This document shows positions 44,305-54,769 of a stretch of 64,000 nucleotides of DNA, piece by piece. The DNA is from Macrostomum hystrix. Lineage: Eukaryota > Platyhelminthes > Macrostomidae. A program made the translations under genes and the position numbers. Location of the stretch: contig CATNEN010000015.1 in the NCBI GenBank assembly GCA_950097015.1, positions 658,501-722,500 of the forward strand, in the 5' to 3' direction. The notes under the pieces are model-generated. The model did not search any database, had not been told where the DNA came from, and saw only the letters and a list, made by a program, of their open reading frames with translations. Every line of letters begins with the position of its first letter. The first letter of the stretch is position 1.

Positions 44305-46044
44305 TTAGCCGATTATCTGCGGCACAGGCAGTTCACAATTCCCATTTACTTCAATCCTGCCCGACTCCGCACAGGTGGCATAGCAGCGGCCGTTCACTTT
44401 GAAGTTCCGACACGCCACGCACATGTCTGGCCCGGGTCCCCAGCATTCGTCCTGGCACTGAGCATCGCAGGTAGCGTTCCGGCAAATCTCGCTGCTGTCA
44501 TCAAAGCTCAGGTTTTTTATTGTAATTTCAAATTCTTTAGTGACTTCCTGGATTTCTCGGATTCGATTGCTTGGATACCAGGCCCTGCAAAGATCACTAA
44601 TATACTCAAGCTGAAGGTGATGAGTATATTCCAAGCTAGCTAGTCCGAGGTATCTTGTCTGGAGCCAGAACATGTTAAGGGTATCAGTGACGAGTTTGAT
44701 ATTACGTAGTGATCGGAAATGGTCTGGCAAGTATTTAGTTGTCCAAATTGTTAAATTGCCGTAAAAGTACTCTAAATTCTCCAATACTCTAAGGCTATCT
44801 AAGCTACTTAACGCAGCATCAGACACGTGTAGAGAAGAATAGGCCCTCCAAATCGAACACTGCTCAGTCCTCAATAAGTATGCTAAATTGTCTGACATTA
44901 CATCGGAGACATTGCACGATTTGCAGGGCTTAGAGCTAATTTTGTCAATACACTTTGTGCAAACTCCTTTGATAGGGACTTCTGCTGACGGACACTCGAT
45001 TAAACAGCGCCTGCCGTCAGAGCTAACAATAAAGGGCAGTGAGCACTTCTCTACGCAGATGTTGCCGATCTGTCGCCAAACAGTCACGCCAGTGCCATTA
45101 CCACTAGCGGTGCTAGTATTCGACGGACAGGATTCTCTACAGACACCATTGAACAATACTCCACTCCGACAGGCGAAGCACTCGTTGGGCCGGTTTGAGC
45201 AACCGCCAAGGCAGTCGTCGTGGCAGCAGTCTTCTTGGCCAGTGGTCGGGTTACGGAAGCATAGGTTCGTAAATTTGCACTTGCGCTTACGACACAGATG
45301 ATTACTTTGGCAGCCATCGACACCGTCGGACCAGCAAGTTTGGTTATAAATTGGAGTACGAGAACAATTAGCGTGACAGGAAAGGAGATGACTGCAGTCA
45401 CGCCTATCAAGCACACCGGAGATCGAGCTTCTCTCAAGAACTTGGTCATCTCCAGTACTAAGAGAAAGCACATCATCAAAAAAGCGCTGGCCTGGTTCTT
45501 GAAACATGCTTGGCCAGTTGATACTGTGGGACAGGTGGCAGTACAAGCTAGGTTTCATTTTTTTACCAGCTAGACGAACATTTCTCCTTGTGATAGCAGT
45601 CAACTTGGGCAATTCCAGCTTGCTCATTTTCTGCGACAATATTACAAATGTTTCCGAATAAGATTTTTCAAAAGCGGAACCTCGGATGGTGCGCAAGTTG
45701 CGGAAGGTGACGCGCTCAAGGTTGACGTTCTCGATCTTTATTTTTCCTCTGATCTCCACGATGGAGTCAAGGAAGTCAGTTTGCATGCCTCGAATTGCAT
45801 CGTCCAGCGGTTTGTACGTTGATTGGTTAATACCTATATTCCTCAATGTCACGTCGCCGAAAACATACTGGCAGCCAGCTACTAAAGCCGTCAAGTCCGC
45901 CTGCAAGCGACTAACATTTCTGTGGTTCTCATATTCGTCGTCTGAGATATGTAAGAATTTGCAGATCCGGATGCCAGAAGCAACATTGTCGTGAAACAAC
46001 GGAAGCAAAAGAAGCAACCGAAAAACAAGCTGCAGGAAATTCAT
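44305..46044 (-). CDS. ErbB/EGFR-type ectodomain protein, no transmembrane or kinase part
   Basis: One exon of 579 codons, ATG 46044-46042 to TAA 44307-44305. A signal peptide (MNFLQLVFRLLLLLPLFHDN) leads into the receptor L domain 1 at about 25-190 (VTLRNIGINQ, IEIRGKIKIENV, FRNLRTIRG). A furin-like Cys-rich region spans about 215-360 (CHANCSRTPIYNQTCW, CCHDDCLGGCSNRPNECFAC, CRESCP). L domain 2 is at about 375-510. The first modules of domain IV follow (CDAQCQDECWGPGPDMCVAC), as in EGFR. Many N-glycosylation sites exist. The frame stops 20-odd residues later, so no membrane anchor or kinase is encoded. The product should be a secreted EGF-receptor-like protein, possibly a ligand sink. The lack of introns suggests a retrocopy or loss. 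A decayed Cys module continues after the stop. Confidence 0.85.
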   Translation of the reverse strand: MNFLQLVFRLLLLLPLFHDNVASGIRICKFLHISDDEYENHRNVSRLQADLTALVAGCQYVFGDVTLRNIGINQSTYKPLDDAIRGMQTDFLDSIVEIRGKIKIENVNLERVTFRNLRTIRGSAFEKSYSETFVILSQKMSKLELPKLTAITRRNVRLAGKKMKPSLYCHLSHSINWPSMFQEPGQRFFDDVLSLSTGDDQVLERSSISGVLDRRDCSHLLSCHANCSRTPIYNQTCWSDGVDGCQSNHLCRKRKCKFTNLCFRNPTTGQEDCCHDDCLGGCSNRPNECFACRSGVLFNGVCRESCPSNTSTASGNGTGVTVWRQIGNICVEKCSLPFIVSSDGRRCLIECPSAEVPIKGVCTKCIDKISSKPCKSCNVSDVMSDNLAYLLRTEQCSIWRAYSSLHVSDAALSSLDSLRVLENLEYFYGNLTIWTTKYLPDHFRSLRNIKLVTDTLNMFWLQTRYLGLASLEYTHHLQLEYISDLCRAWYPSNRIREIQEVTKEFEITIKNLSFDDSSEICRNATCDAQCQDECWGPGPDMCVACRNFKVNGRCYATCAESGRIEVNGNCELPVPQIIG

Positions 46045-46465
46045 TTTCTTAAATCACCTCTGCCGTGCTTTGTTTCTATTTTGATTCCCAGCTCTGAAGC
46101 TTTTCACTTCTTTAAATACGAGTGAAAATCGAATTGCTTCCCGCCACGCCATTTAAGTCATGACGAATTGAATGAAATGCGACTCGTCGAAAATAAAATT
46201 CCTTCACAGGCAAGTTTAAAAAAAATGACATAACTTTCCCCATTTTGCCCGTTTCTCTGACTCCACAGAAAAACTTACTCAAAAAATTTCTGCCGCATGC
46301 TTTTTAAAAAGAAGTATAAAAATCAATCAATAGTTACAAGTAAAATAAGTTTAGCTTGCTTTCTTTTTGGCTCTTAAATTCCAGGAGTTAATTGTGCTCC
46401 AACTCGGGCAATTCTCAGTGAAAGAAGCGACGAAAGTTAACGTAAAGGCATCTTTGTTTCAAAAC
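46045..46465. other. 5' flank of the ErbB-like gene
   Basis: AT-rich with no gene. CCTTCACAGGCAAG near 46201 resembles sequence at 19919 next to the 60-bp satellite, so a MITE fragment may be present. Confidence 0.4.
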
Positions 46466-47829
46466 TACTACGGGTGTGTCATAAGTAATGTCACTGTGGT
46501 TGTTGTGCGGGAACCCAAAGCAATAATCATCCAAATATATTATATTCTGAAAGTACATTTATTGAGAAGTTGCCACCACACCTGAGCAGCAATTTTAATG
46601 TCTATGGCCAAAACTGTCGCAAGAATTTGTTAATCAGATTCAGCAAGCGCAACGCGATGAAATCTTATTTTTGCAACGAGCAAAACTCAACATGAATCAC
46701 GACAAGACGCACATCCAGTTCTACGCTTTCATTCGCTTCAAGCTTGGAAAATCTGCACTTGAAGTAGAGGAGGATCTCCGGAACACACTGCCAGACAACT
46801 GCCCAACTCGCAGGACAATTTACAGGTGGTTTCAGAACTTTACTGATCCTGGATTCGAATTGGGAGATGCCGCCAGATCTGGACGACCATGTTCAACCAG
46901 GACAATAGAGAATATCGAAGTCATCAGCGACCTGGTCAAGGAAGACCCGCGGCAGTCTGTCAGGTAGCTAGCGGACTGCTTGGAGATTGATTTCAAGACA
47001 GTCTATCGCATCTTGACAGAGGATCTCCATCTCCGAAACGTCTGCTCGGTCTGGGTGCCCCATGACCTCACTGCGGACCAACGTCAGGCCCGTGTGAACT
47101 GCGCCAATCAGATCCGCAAGGTGTTCAGCAGCCGGGGCTTGGATGACATCCTAAACTGCCTGGTTGTTGAGGATGAGACCTGGCTCCACCTGGATGGCAA
47201 AAGCAGCAAGGCAGACAATCGCTGCTGGCTGGGAGCTGGGGACTCCAGGCTGACTGTGACCAGGAGGTCCATCTCAGACAAGAAGACCATGCTGCTGGTG
47301 GCATTCACGCCAAACAAACGAGTCTCCATCTGTACAACTCCGCCAAACACCAAGGTCGATGGCCAGTACTTCATCGACTTTGTCCGACACACTGGGAACC
47401 TCTGGCGCACGCTCCGGTCAAACCCGATTCACCTGAACGAAGTTCTGTGGCAGATGGACAACGCACGGCCCCACACCTGTCAGGCTGTTTCGGATTTTCT
47501 GGCTGGACGGCGAGTAAATCTGCTCTGGCAGAGTCCCTACAGCCCAGACTTCAACTTGTGCGACAGGTTTCTCTTTAAATGGCTGAAGGCAGACTTTTCC
47601 CAGAGAAGTTTCGCAAACCATGATGAGGTCAAAGAAGCCGCGTTGCACAGGTTCCGACAGCTGGAGGAAAAACACCTGCAGGCTGAGGTAGAGAAGCTGT
47701 ACGAGCACTGCCAGAGGGTGATTGATATTGGGGGACACTATGTTGTTGATTGATACAGTTTCGTTCATCTGCGATTGTTAGTTGGTCTGTTTTACCCTCA
47801 GTGACATTACTTATGACACACCCGAAGTA
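46466..47829 (+). mobile_element. mariner transposon, nearly intact
   Basis: TA at 46466-46467 and 47828-47829 flank inverted ends CTACGGGTGTGTCATAAGTA (left) and CTTCGGGTGTGTCATAAGTA (right, reversed). These continue as ATGTCACTG on both sides, about 30 bp in all. The length is 1.36 kb, usual for mariner. The inside carries one transposase frame broken by a single stop codon. Confidence 0.93.
46692..47753 (+). pseudogene. mariner transposase, DD34D, one nonsense codon
   Basis: The frame runs from ATG 46692 to TGA 47751-47753 (353 codons) and is interrupted only by TAG at 46965-46967. The N-terminus has the mariner double helix-turn-helix: FYAFIRFKLGKSALEVEEDL, CPTRRTIYRWFQNF, GDAARSGRPCS. 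The TAG lies in SVR-stop-LADCLEID, where relatives carry Glu (RELA), so a GAG-to-TAG change explains it. The catalytic residues are intact: D in VVEDETWLHLDG, D in WQMDNARPH and D in YSPDFNLCDRFLF, with 34 residues between the last two. It is a recently inactivated copy. An active relative could still mobilise it through its intact ends. Confidence 0.9.
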
Positions 47830-48430
47830 TTTCCCTCTTGGCTGAGATTCGAACTCCCGACGTTTCATTCAAAGTCCGAAACTCTTATCACTGGGTTACA
47901 AACATCAGCAATAAGTTGCATGAGATATTTTACTGAATTATTTATACCTGTCTCAATCGTTACTTTTATATGCAGCAAATATGAAGCCAAATTTGCAGTA
48001 TCGTTTCTCTGAGTCTGCTCTTATCTGAACTTGCTGTGCACTTTCTTAGGTTTAATTTTCAACTAGACTTGACCAGCTTAGCTTAGAATCTGCTTTCTAG
48101 ACGAAGCAGTCATCGCACTAGTGTGAAATGGCTTTGAAAAATAAAAGAATCGTACTAAAACACAATGATTTCACTGCATTGAATTGCTTCAGGTGTGAAA
48201 GCAATTGTCAAAAAAGCAAGCCAGGCAGTAAAACTTGCAATAAGGGTCGTTTTTGCTTAAAAAGCCTTTATTGTCAGCAATTGCGCGCTTGACTGCGCAT
48301 CTGGATGAAAATTCGTGACCTCAGATGGAGCTGGCTAAGAGCTCAGGGTTATTGTTCTTAAGGAAACTCAGACACAGGATCGCTTCTCATTCGTGTCAAC
48401 CTCCGCATCCCTAGCTGAGCAGCCCGTGTC
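47830..48430. repeat. segmental duplication, copy 1 flank
   Basis: 47828-48430 is almost identical to 50602-51298, except for a 106-bp block at about 51090-51195 that is absent here. It begins with a minus-strand tRNA-like SINE1 head (reverse of GGAGTTCGAATCTCAGCC) and contains the minus-strand AATAAA at 48267-48272 for the adjacent WSC/PAN gene. Confidence 0.9.
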
Positions 48431-48434
48431 TTTT

Positions 48435-49150
48435 TCAGCCGCGCACGTAGAGATCCCAGTCAGGGCCGCTCAGGCTGGCTGGCGGGTAGGCGAACGCGAG
48501 CAGGTGGCACGTGAGGAGTCGCTGTGAGAACACGGCAGCCTGACAGTCGTCTCTGGCGCTGCACTGGAGCAGGCAGTCAGCGTCCGTCTTGGCGGTGGCC
48601 GGCCAGAACGAGGTCTGCGAGGTCGCGACTGTCAGGCCGGATCCGCTCGCAACCGTGTACACGTTCCTGTCTGAATACAAGAGGAGGAACGCATGTTTTT
48701 CGATGGCCTGACTCTTTCCAAGCTTCATGTTCTCCTGCTCAAAGCAGACCACTCACCCGCGTAGGTCAGACCAAACACCGAATTGTGATTGGCAGCCCCG
48801 CATCTCTGCATTGAGTTTCCGGAGCAGACTGTGGCACAATTTTCATCCGCAGAGTTGCCCTGCGATCCGTAGGAGTTGGCGCAGAAGCACTGCTGACCCA
48901 CTTGGATTCCGAAGTAGCGGAAGCCGCCTAGAGAGCACACTTGGCTGCACAATTCGTGAGTCATGCTCAAACTTCTGAAGTAGCCGCCGTTCAAGATGTT
49001 GAACGCGCCGATGCTGCCCACTCCGCTGAGGCCGCTCAGGTCTCTAGTCGAGTTGGTGTTGTCCACGAAGCAGCCTAGGTATGAGATGTTGGCAACTCGG
49101 CCGGCCACTCCGCTCAGCAGCGCACAGAGCAGAAGGAGCTGCCGAAACAT
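48435..49150 (-). CDS. secreted WSC-PAN protein, copy 1
   Basis: Two exons on the minus strand, 49150-48757 and 48670-48435, joined at phase 1, giving 209 residues. Residues 1-17 are a signal peptide (MFRQLLLLCALLSGVAG). Residues about 22-130 are a WSC domain: YLGCFVDNTNSTRDLSGL, MTHELCSQVCS, FGIQVGQQCFCANSYG, CATVCSGN. The WSC cysteine pattern is complete. Exon 2 is a short PAN/Apple-like module (DADCLLQCSARDDCQAAVF, LLTCHLL) ending DLYVRG-stop. WSC modules bind carbohydrate in characterised proteins, so a secreted lectin-like role is plausible but unproven. It is paralogous to 51299-52105, the 54.1-kb exon relic and the broken copy at 6 kb. An upstream GTG at 49189 is not needed as a start. 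Confidence 0.85.
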
Positions 49151-50479
49151 TCTCTGTTTTGACAGATGACGTCTTGGCAGGCAGGTCACTGCATGGATGC
49201 TTTATATTCAGAATTCTGCACCCAATGGCGTGAGGTTCTTCGTGATTTAGTAGCCAGGTGAGACTAGAATCCAAGGAGTGTCATGGGATTTCATTGGGAA
49301 AATCCCCTCAGTTGGATGAGGCGACGGTGGGACAGAGCTGCCGTTCACCCCTGGTTTGATTAATTAGATTTGCTGGAGCTTTCTAGAGCTAGCACCATAG
49401 GGTAATTATTTGCTAAAAAGAGTTCAGTCATACAAAAAATAGATGTACGCTGCGACCAAAAGGAAGAATTGGGTAAGAATTTAGGGCAGAGCATAGATGC
49501 AGGTGCGTGTTCTGTGAACACTTGGGGTGGGGATCAGTGATGAGGCAGCGAGCTATTATTTTGGTAACAATAGCACGACATTTTGGCGCCAAAGGTTGTA
49601 ACGGCAGGGAACTTCAATCATGTGTAAACAGTTAGGTTGCAAGAGTTTCTGGTGAGTTTGATTGGCTCGTGAGCGTATGATTGATGATGCTTGTGACTGT
49701 ATTGGGATGGTGGAAAACTGCTTGCAATGCTGCATTCCAGAAGCAAAAGCTTTCCAGAACTCTCCAGGATTTTCCTGAATCCTTCGGTCAGCCAAAAGTC
49801 CATCTGTCTCGCAACATGTGTACCTGACGTCAGCGTTGATCTGCGGGTGCCTCGAGTGACTTGGCTGCATTTATTTTGTGAGGCGGTTGTCAAGACCGTC
49901 CTGCAGTAAAACACCGAAACCTGGACGCTGAAGGGCTCGCTCGAACAGCAAGTCGACGCGCACCGCAGCGACGCTCAGCGTCGAGCGATCGAGTTGCCAA
50001 CTCGGCCTGGCATGTCCAAGTGGGCTTCTGCGTCTTCGTCGAATGCCGGCGTCATCAAGGCTGGTTGACGCTGGTAGCCCAACACTTTGCCGGTGGCGCG
50101 GTCTTCGTTCCCATGACAACGTGCAATATTTTTATTGCCTAAGTTTTGTGTACTACTGCCAGTATTATGTCATGAATAGTTGCTTGAAACAATAAACTCA
50201 CGCAAAATCTGGATACGCCCAGATGCGGCCTCGTTAATTTTATATTGTCCGAATTTTTAGTTCGGCTTTATTCTTGTTTTCTGAAATACAAACACGCCAT
50301 TATAATTCTCAGGCAAAAGTTTTTCAACATTCCCAACCAAAGTCTGTCACTTAATTGATCTACTAAAATGTCGCTTGGATTTCAGGTCTAATGCAATGCT
50401 ATTGTTAAGCAGGTATGCAAATTGAAATTAAGCCTAAATCTTGGACTCGATGAACAATCATGCATTTATTTTGTGGCGA
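49151..50479. other. intergenic between WSC-PAN copies
   Basis: No gene recognised. Frames near 49556-50119 overlap on both strands without motifs. Confidence 0.4.
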
Positions 50480-50690
50480 GATCGAAGGGCTTGTGTGCAG
50501 CCTTTCAGTCCATGGACTGCGTGGGCGCCACTCTCACCAAAATTTCTACCCCAGCTGAAGCTGGTACGCACTTATCAGGTCACAGGGACGTAAATTATTT
50601 CCCTCTTGGCTGAGATTCGAACTCCCGACGTTTCATTCAAAGTCCGAAACTCTTATCACTGGGTTACAAACATCAGCAGCTAAGTTGCAT
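50480..50690 (-). mobile_element. SINE1 copy, minus strand
   Basis: In reverse it reads a tRNA-like head (ACCCAGTGATAAGAG, then GGGAGTTCGAATCTCAG), GTACCAGCTTCAGCTGGG and AGTCCATGGACTGAAAGGCT, the SINE1 order. Only its head survives in copy 1 of the duplication, where the mariner sits at the equivalent TA. Confidence 0.75.
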
Positions 50691-51298
50691 GAGATATTTT
50701 ACTGAATTATTTATATACCTGTCTCAATCGTTACTTTTATATGCAGCAAATATGAAGCCAAATTTGCAGTATCGTTTCTCTGAGTCTGCTCTTATCTGAA
50801 CTTGCTGTGCACTTTCTTAGGTTTAATTTTCAACTAGACTTGAGCAGCTTAGCTTAGAATCTGCTTTCTAGACGAAGCAGTCATCGCACTAGTGTGAAAT
50901 GGCTTTGAAAAATACAAGAATCGTACTAAAACACAATAATTTCAATGCATTGAATTGCTTCAGGTGTGAAAGCAATTGTCAAAAAAACAAGCCAGGCAGT
51001 AAAACTTGCAATAAAGGTCTTTTTTGCTTAAAAAGCCTTTATTGTCAGCAATTGCGCGCTTGACTGCGCATCTGGATGAAAATTCGTGACCTCAGCCTAA
51101 TCTTTTTGCATTCGTAAATTTGCGTGTCATTTTGCAGCTCCTGCTGCTGCTGGTTTGAATATCGAGCTCGTAGGATTCGACTTCGCAAAATGAAATGGAG
51201 CTAGCTAAGAGCTCAGGGTTATTGTTCTTAAGGAAACTCAGGATCGCTTCTCATTCGTGTCAACCTCCGCATCCCTAGCTGAGCAGGCGGTGTCTTTT
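50602..51298. repeat. segmental duplication, copy 2 flank
   Basis: Near-identical to 47828-48430, plus a private 106-bp block at about 51090-51195 that includes a CTG run. It contains the minus-strand AATAAA at 51038-51043 for the adjacent gene. Confidence 0.9.
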
Positions 51299-52105
51299 TC
51301 AGCCGCGCACGTAGAGATCCCAGTCGGGGCCGCTCAGGCTGGCTGGCGGGTAGGCGAACGCGAGCAGGTGGCACGTGAGGAGCCGCTGTGAGAACACGGC
51401 AGCCTGACAGTCGTCTCTGGCGCTGCACTGGAGCAGGCAGTCAGCGTCCGACTTGGCGGTGGTCGGCCAGAACGAGGTCTGCGAGGTCAGGACTGTCAGG
51501 CCGGATCCGCTGGACCTTGTGTAGATGTTTCTGTCTGAAAGGGAGTTAGGGCAAATCAGGCTAAAAGGTTTGTTCCTTGCTCAGTTGGATCAAATAGTTG
51601 GAATTGTTCACTCTCAAAACCTTGGAAGCCTCTTGCAATTCGCAAACTCGCTCGCACTGATATACACGTCTGCAGGCCAACCAGTGCACTCACCGACATA
51701 GATCAGAGCGAAGACCGAGTTGCGGTTGAAGCCTCCGCACTTCTGCAACGGATCGCCGGTGCACGGGGATCCGCACTGGGCCTCAATGGCCGTACCCTGC
51801 GATCCGTAAGACTTGCCGCAGAAGCAATGTTTGCCGTTTTGCACTCCGAAGTAGGCGAAGCCAGCCAGTGAGCAGACGCCACTGCAGAATTCCCGGGACA
51901 TTGCAGTGGCGCTGAACACATTGCCATGCGAAGAATCGACAGAATATTGTCCAAGACGTCCAAACCCGCGGAGTCCGTTGAGGTCCCTCACCAAATTCGT
52001 GCTATCTACAAAGCATCCGACGTACGAGATGTTGTACACTCTACCTGCCACAGTTGCCAAGAGAGCGCACAACGGAACTAGCGACAACTGCTTGATTGCG
52101 AACAT
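51299..52105 (-). CDS. secreted WSC-PAN protein, copy 2
   Basis: Two exons on the minus strand, 52105-51694 and 51534-51299, joined at phase 1, giving 215 residues. Signal peptide MFAIKQLSLVPLCALLATVA. WSC domain: YVGCFVDSTNLVRDLNGL, REFCSGVCSLAGFAYFGV, HCFCGKSYGSQG, CGSPCTGDPLQKC. The PAN-like exon 2 (DADCLLQCSARDDCQAAVF) is nearly identical to copy 1, while exon 1 is only about half identical. The gene shares orientation and 3' flank with copy 1. Its role is presumably the same secreted carbohydrate-binding type; this is inferred from the WSC family. Confidence 0.85.
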
Positions 52106-54055
52106 CTTTCACAATTTGCTTGAATGCTTGAAAACTGACTTAAGAGGCAACGCTTTCAAAATTGGCCTTCTTTTAAGCAGGCATTGTTAAAGTCTTGTGG
52201 CTTTTCCCTGACTTTGTATTTGTATTTGTCGAAAAAAGCTGAACCAATTAAAATTGTCTAGCTTATTGTATAGTAATAGTGGGGATAATTGTCATGTCTA
52301 CTCGTTCAACTACAGAAAAGCAGATCGCAAGTGTTTGCAAGTCGTCAGTGTGGCACTACCTTTTTAGTATTACTTGCGAGCAGCTCAACCAGGAGAACAG
52401 TCAGTTATGATTTAAGCAACCCAACTACCGTAGCTCGTTTCCAATGCACCTCCAGCTGAATTGGCTCTCTCTTGCTACAGCTTGAGATTCGTAGCAGTTC
52501 TCAAAGTTTGCTGAATTGTCACACAAAGCAGCTGTAGCCATTAAGTCTGCAGACACTGCGTATACTGTCTGTTCTCAGACTAGCTTTTACGAGGAATTCT
52601 GAAGCCACTAGTTAAAGAACCTGAAACCCAGTTACCTCACGTACGAGCGTAGTTGGTGTGGTTGCCTATGCATGAAGACATTGGCATCGCGGTGTGACTT
52701 CAGGCAAAGTCTTCAATCGACTTCACTTTAACAAAAAAAGTTCCCGCGTCGTCAATCCTTAACTTACTGGCGGTCCAGGTTCATATATTAGAAAACGCCA
52801 AAAAACTCACCACACTTTCCTTTGATTTAGTGATCTGTTTTCATCGATGATGAACGTTTGATATCAAAAGAGCTTTTTCAATATTTTCTCCTCGGAAGTC
52901 AAGGAAAAGGCCTTCTGACTGTAAGCTCCAGAGGACTTTATTGAGGGAGATTAAAAGTTCTTGCTGCGCATCACATGACTGATGCACTTTAGATCCACCG
53001 CTCATTGTAGTTTACTGTTTATTCGCACTTCCCGTTTGGCTCGGACTGAAGCAGATGCAGATTTTCAATCCAGTCAGTTCCTGTCGCTGTTTCCTCTTCC
53101 ACGGACAACAACATTCACTTCTGAAGTGCATTTGAATTCTAAGGGAAAAAGTTGCTGAAATCACTTCCTAACACCCGGCCGATAGCCCGACAATGATACA
53201 ATGAGCTCTGAATGTAGAACCAGGAGAGGCTGACTACGGGCCTGTCCCACCTATGCACTGAGCAAGAGAACTCTGATGCGCTTTTTTGGAAAACACCGAA
53301 AAATCCCTTTTCTTACAACAGATTTTTTCAAACTTGTTTTGCATTCCTAGAATAGCCGAACAAATTATCGATATTTCACAATCGTTGCTGAAGCTCGCTT
53401 GTCTGCCTGTTTTAACAAGCGAGCTGTGTTCAAAGGAAGTTAAAGAAAAATGATCGCAATTTTTTATTAATCACAAAGATTTAGGTTTTTGGTTTTAGGC
53501 ACAGCAGATGCACAAGCTTCAGCAGAAAAGTAGAGATGCTATTCAGCTTTTTAATAAAACAAAAATTGTGAAAAAAAATTGTCATAAGAAGCGAAAGGTA
53601 TCAGCATTTTTTCAAGTAGTGTTTGAATTATCTTTCACAGCCTTCGTAAGATAAGCGTGATCCAAGTTCCTACCTCACCTGTGTGATTTTCAGTCCTTAA
53701 TTTTGAACTTCAGGATACGCAAGTTTTACAAGTAGAGGCCAAAAATACATCAAAGTAAAACAAATTGTTACGATTCGAATGCTCGCAGGAAAAAAACAGA
53801 AGACAAAAGTATATTATTATTTTATCAAAAAACACAAAAACGTCATAAAGGCTAAAACATGTTATTGAATGGCATTGCGTACAGTGCATTAGCAATGTAC
53901 AGTTATGAAATTGAATTTTGAAAACGTTTTTAGACTCGTGAATGGTCATCAATTTGCGATCAATTTGCTGGGACTGCAATACGATTCTCATAAAAATTAT
54001 AGCCCCTGTGCATAAAAACGCGAGATGTCTCTTAAACCTCAGGTAACTCAGACAC
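52106..54055. other. intergenic, no gene recognised
   Basis: AT-rich 1.95 kb without a supported frame. The 93-codon minus frame at 53710-53991 is low-complexity and unsupported. Confidence 0.45.
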
Positions 54056-54345
54056 AGGATCGCTTCTCATTCGTGTCAGCTTCTGCGGACACGAGCAGGC
54101 GGTGTCTTTTTCAGCCGCGCACGTAGAGAGCCCAATCGGGGCCGCTCAGGCTGGCTGGCGGGTAGGCGAACGCGAGTAGGTGGCAGGTGAGCAGCCGCTG
54201 TGAGAACACGGCAACCTGACAGTTGTCTCTGGCGCTGCACTGGAGCAGGCAGTCAGCGTCCGACTTGGCGGTTGTCGGCCAGAACGAGGTCTGCGAGGTC
54301 AGGACTGTCAGGCCGGATCCGCTGGACCTTGTGTAGATGATTCTT
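54056..54345 (-). pseudogene. WSC-PAN copy 3, orphan exon 2
   Basis: Only the PAN-like exon and its 3' flank remain (stop 54113-54111). It is nearly identical to copy 2, with changes such as DDC to DNC, QAA to QVA and DWD to DWA. The splice acceptor side is altered so that the available AG is out of phase with copies 1 and 2. No WSC exon follows upstream. A SINE2 sits 40 bp away. It is likely a partial duplicate. Confidence 0.75.
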
Positions 54346-54372
54346 CTAAATTGGGCGTAGGATTTAGTTTAG

Positions 54373-54769
54373 ATTATGCCAGACTGTCGGGGGCGGGTCG
54401 GTGGCAGAGCGTCTGGCACGTTTGCCTCTCGCATCAAGGTCCCTGATCTCGATTTCACTGCGAGGCCACATTCATTTGGGGCGCAGCCCTGGAGAGAAGG
54501 CTTGAGGGCTTGACGGGCAGTTCATACCCTTTTGAGGGCCAACCTCCAAGGCACAGTGGCAGCGTACACTGCCTGGCGATGAGAAAGTCAGGGCAGATGT
54601 ACATAACTGTGTGAGTGTGCCTGCGTACGGTATCTGTGTGCGTTTGTGCTCAGGAGTCAGCGAAATGGGCGGAATTGCCTCCTCGCTAGCTGCGGGTCTA
54701 GTGTCACCAAATGATGTGCCATTGCCCGCAGCCCTCCTGCAATTATTATTATTATTATGCCAGACTGTC
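54373..54769 (+). mobile_element. SINE2, complete with 16-bp target-site duplication
   Basis: ATTATGCCAGACTGTC occurs at 54373-54388 and 54754-54769. The 365-bp element has a tRNA-like head (GGTGGCAGAGCGTCTGGCAC, CCTCTCGCATCAAGGTCCCT, then CTCGATTTC), a body with GAGGCCACATTCATTTGGGG and TGTGCTCAGGAGTCAGCGAA, and an (ATT)n tail. Other copies: 21105-21435 (intron), 34472 (head fragment) and a minus-strand copy split by an insertion at 59080-60405. Confidence 0.9.
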
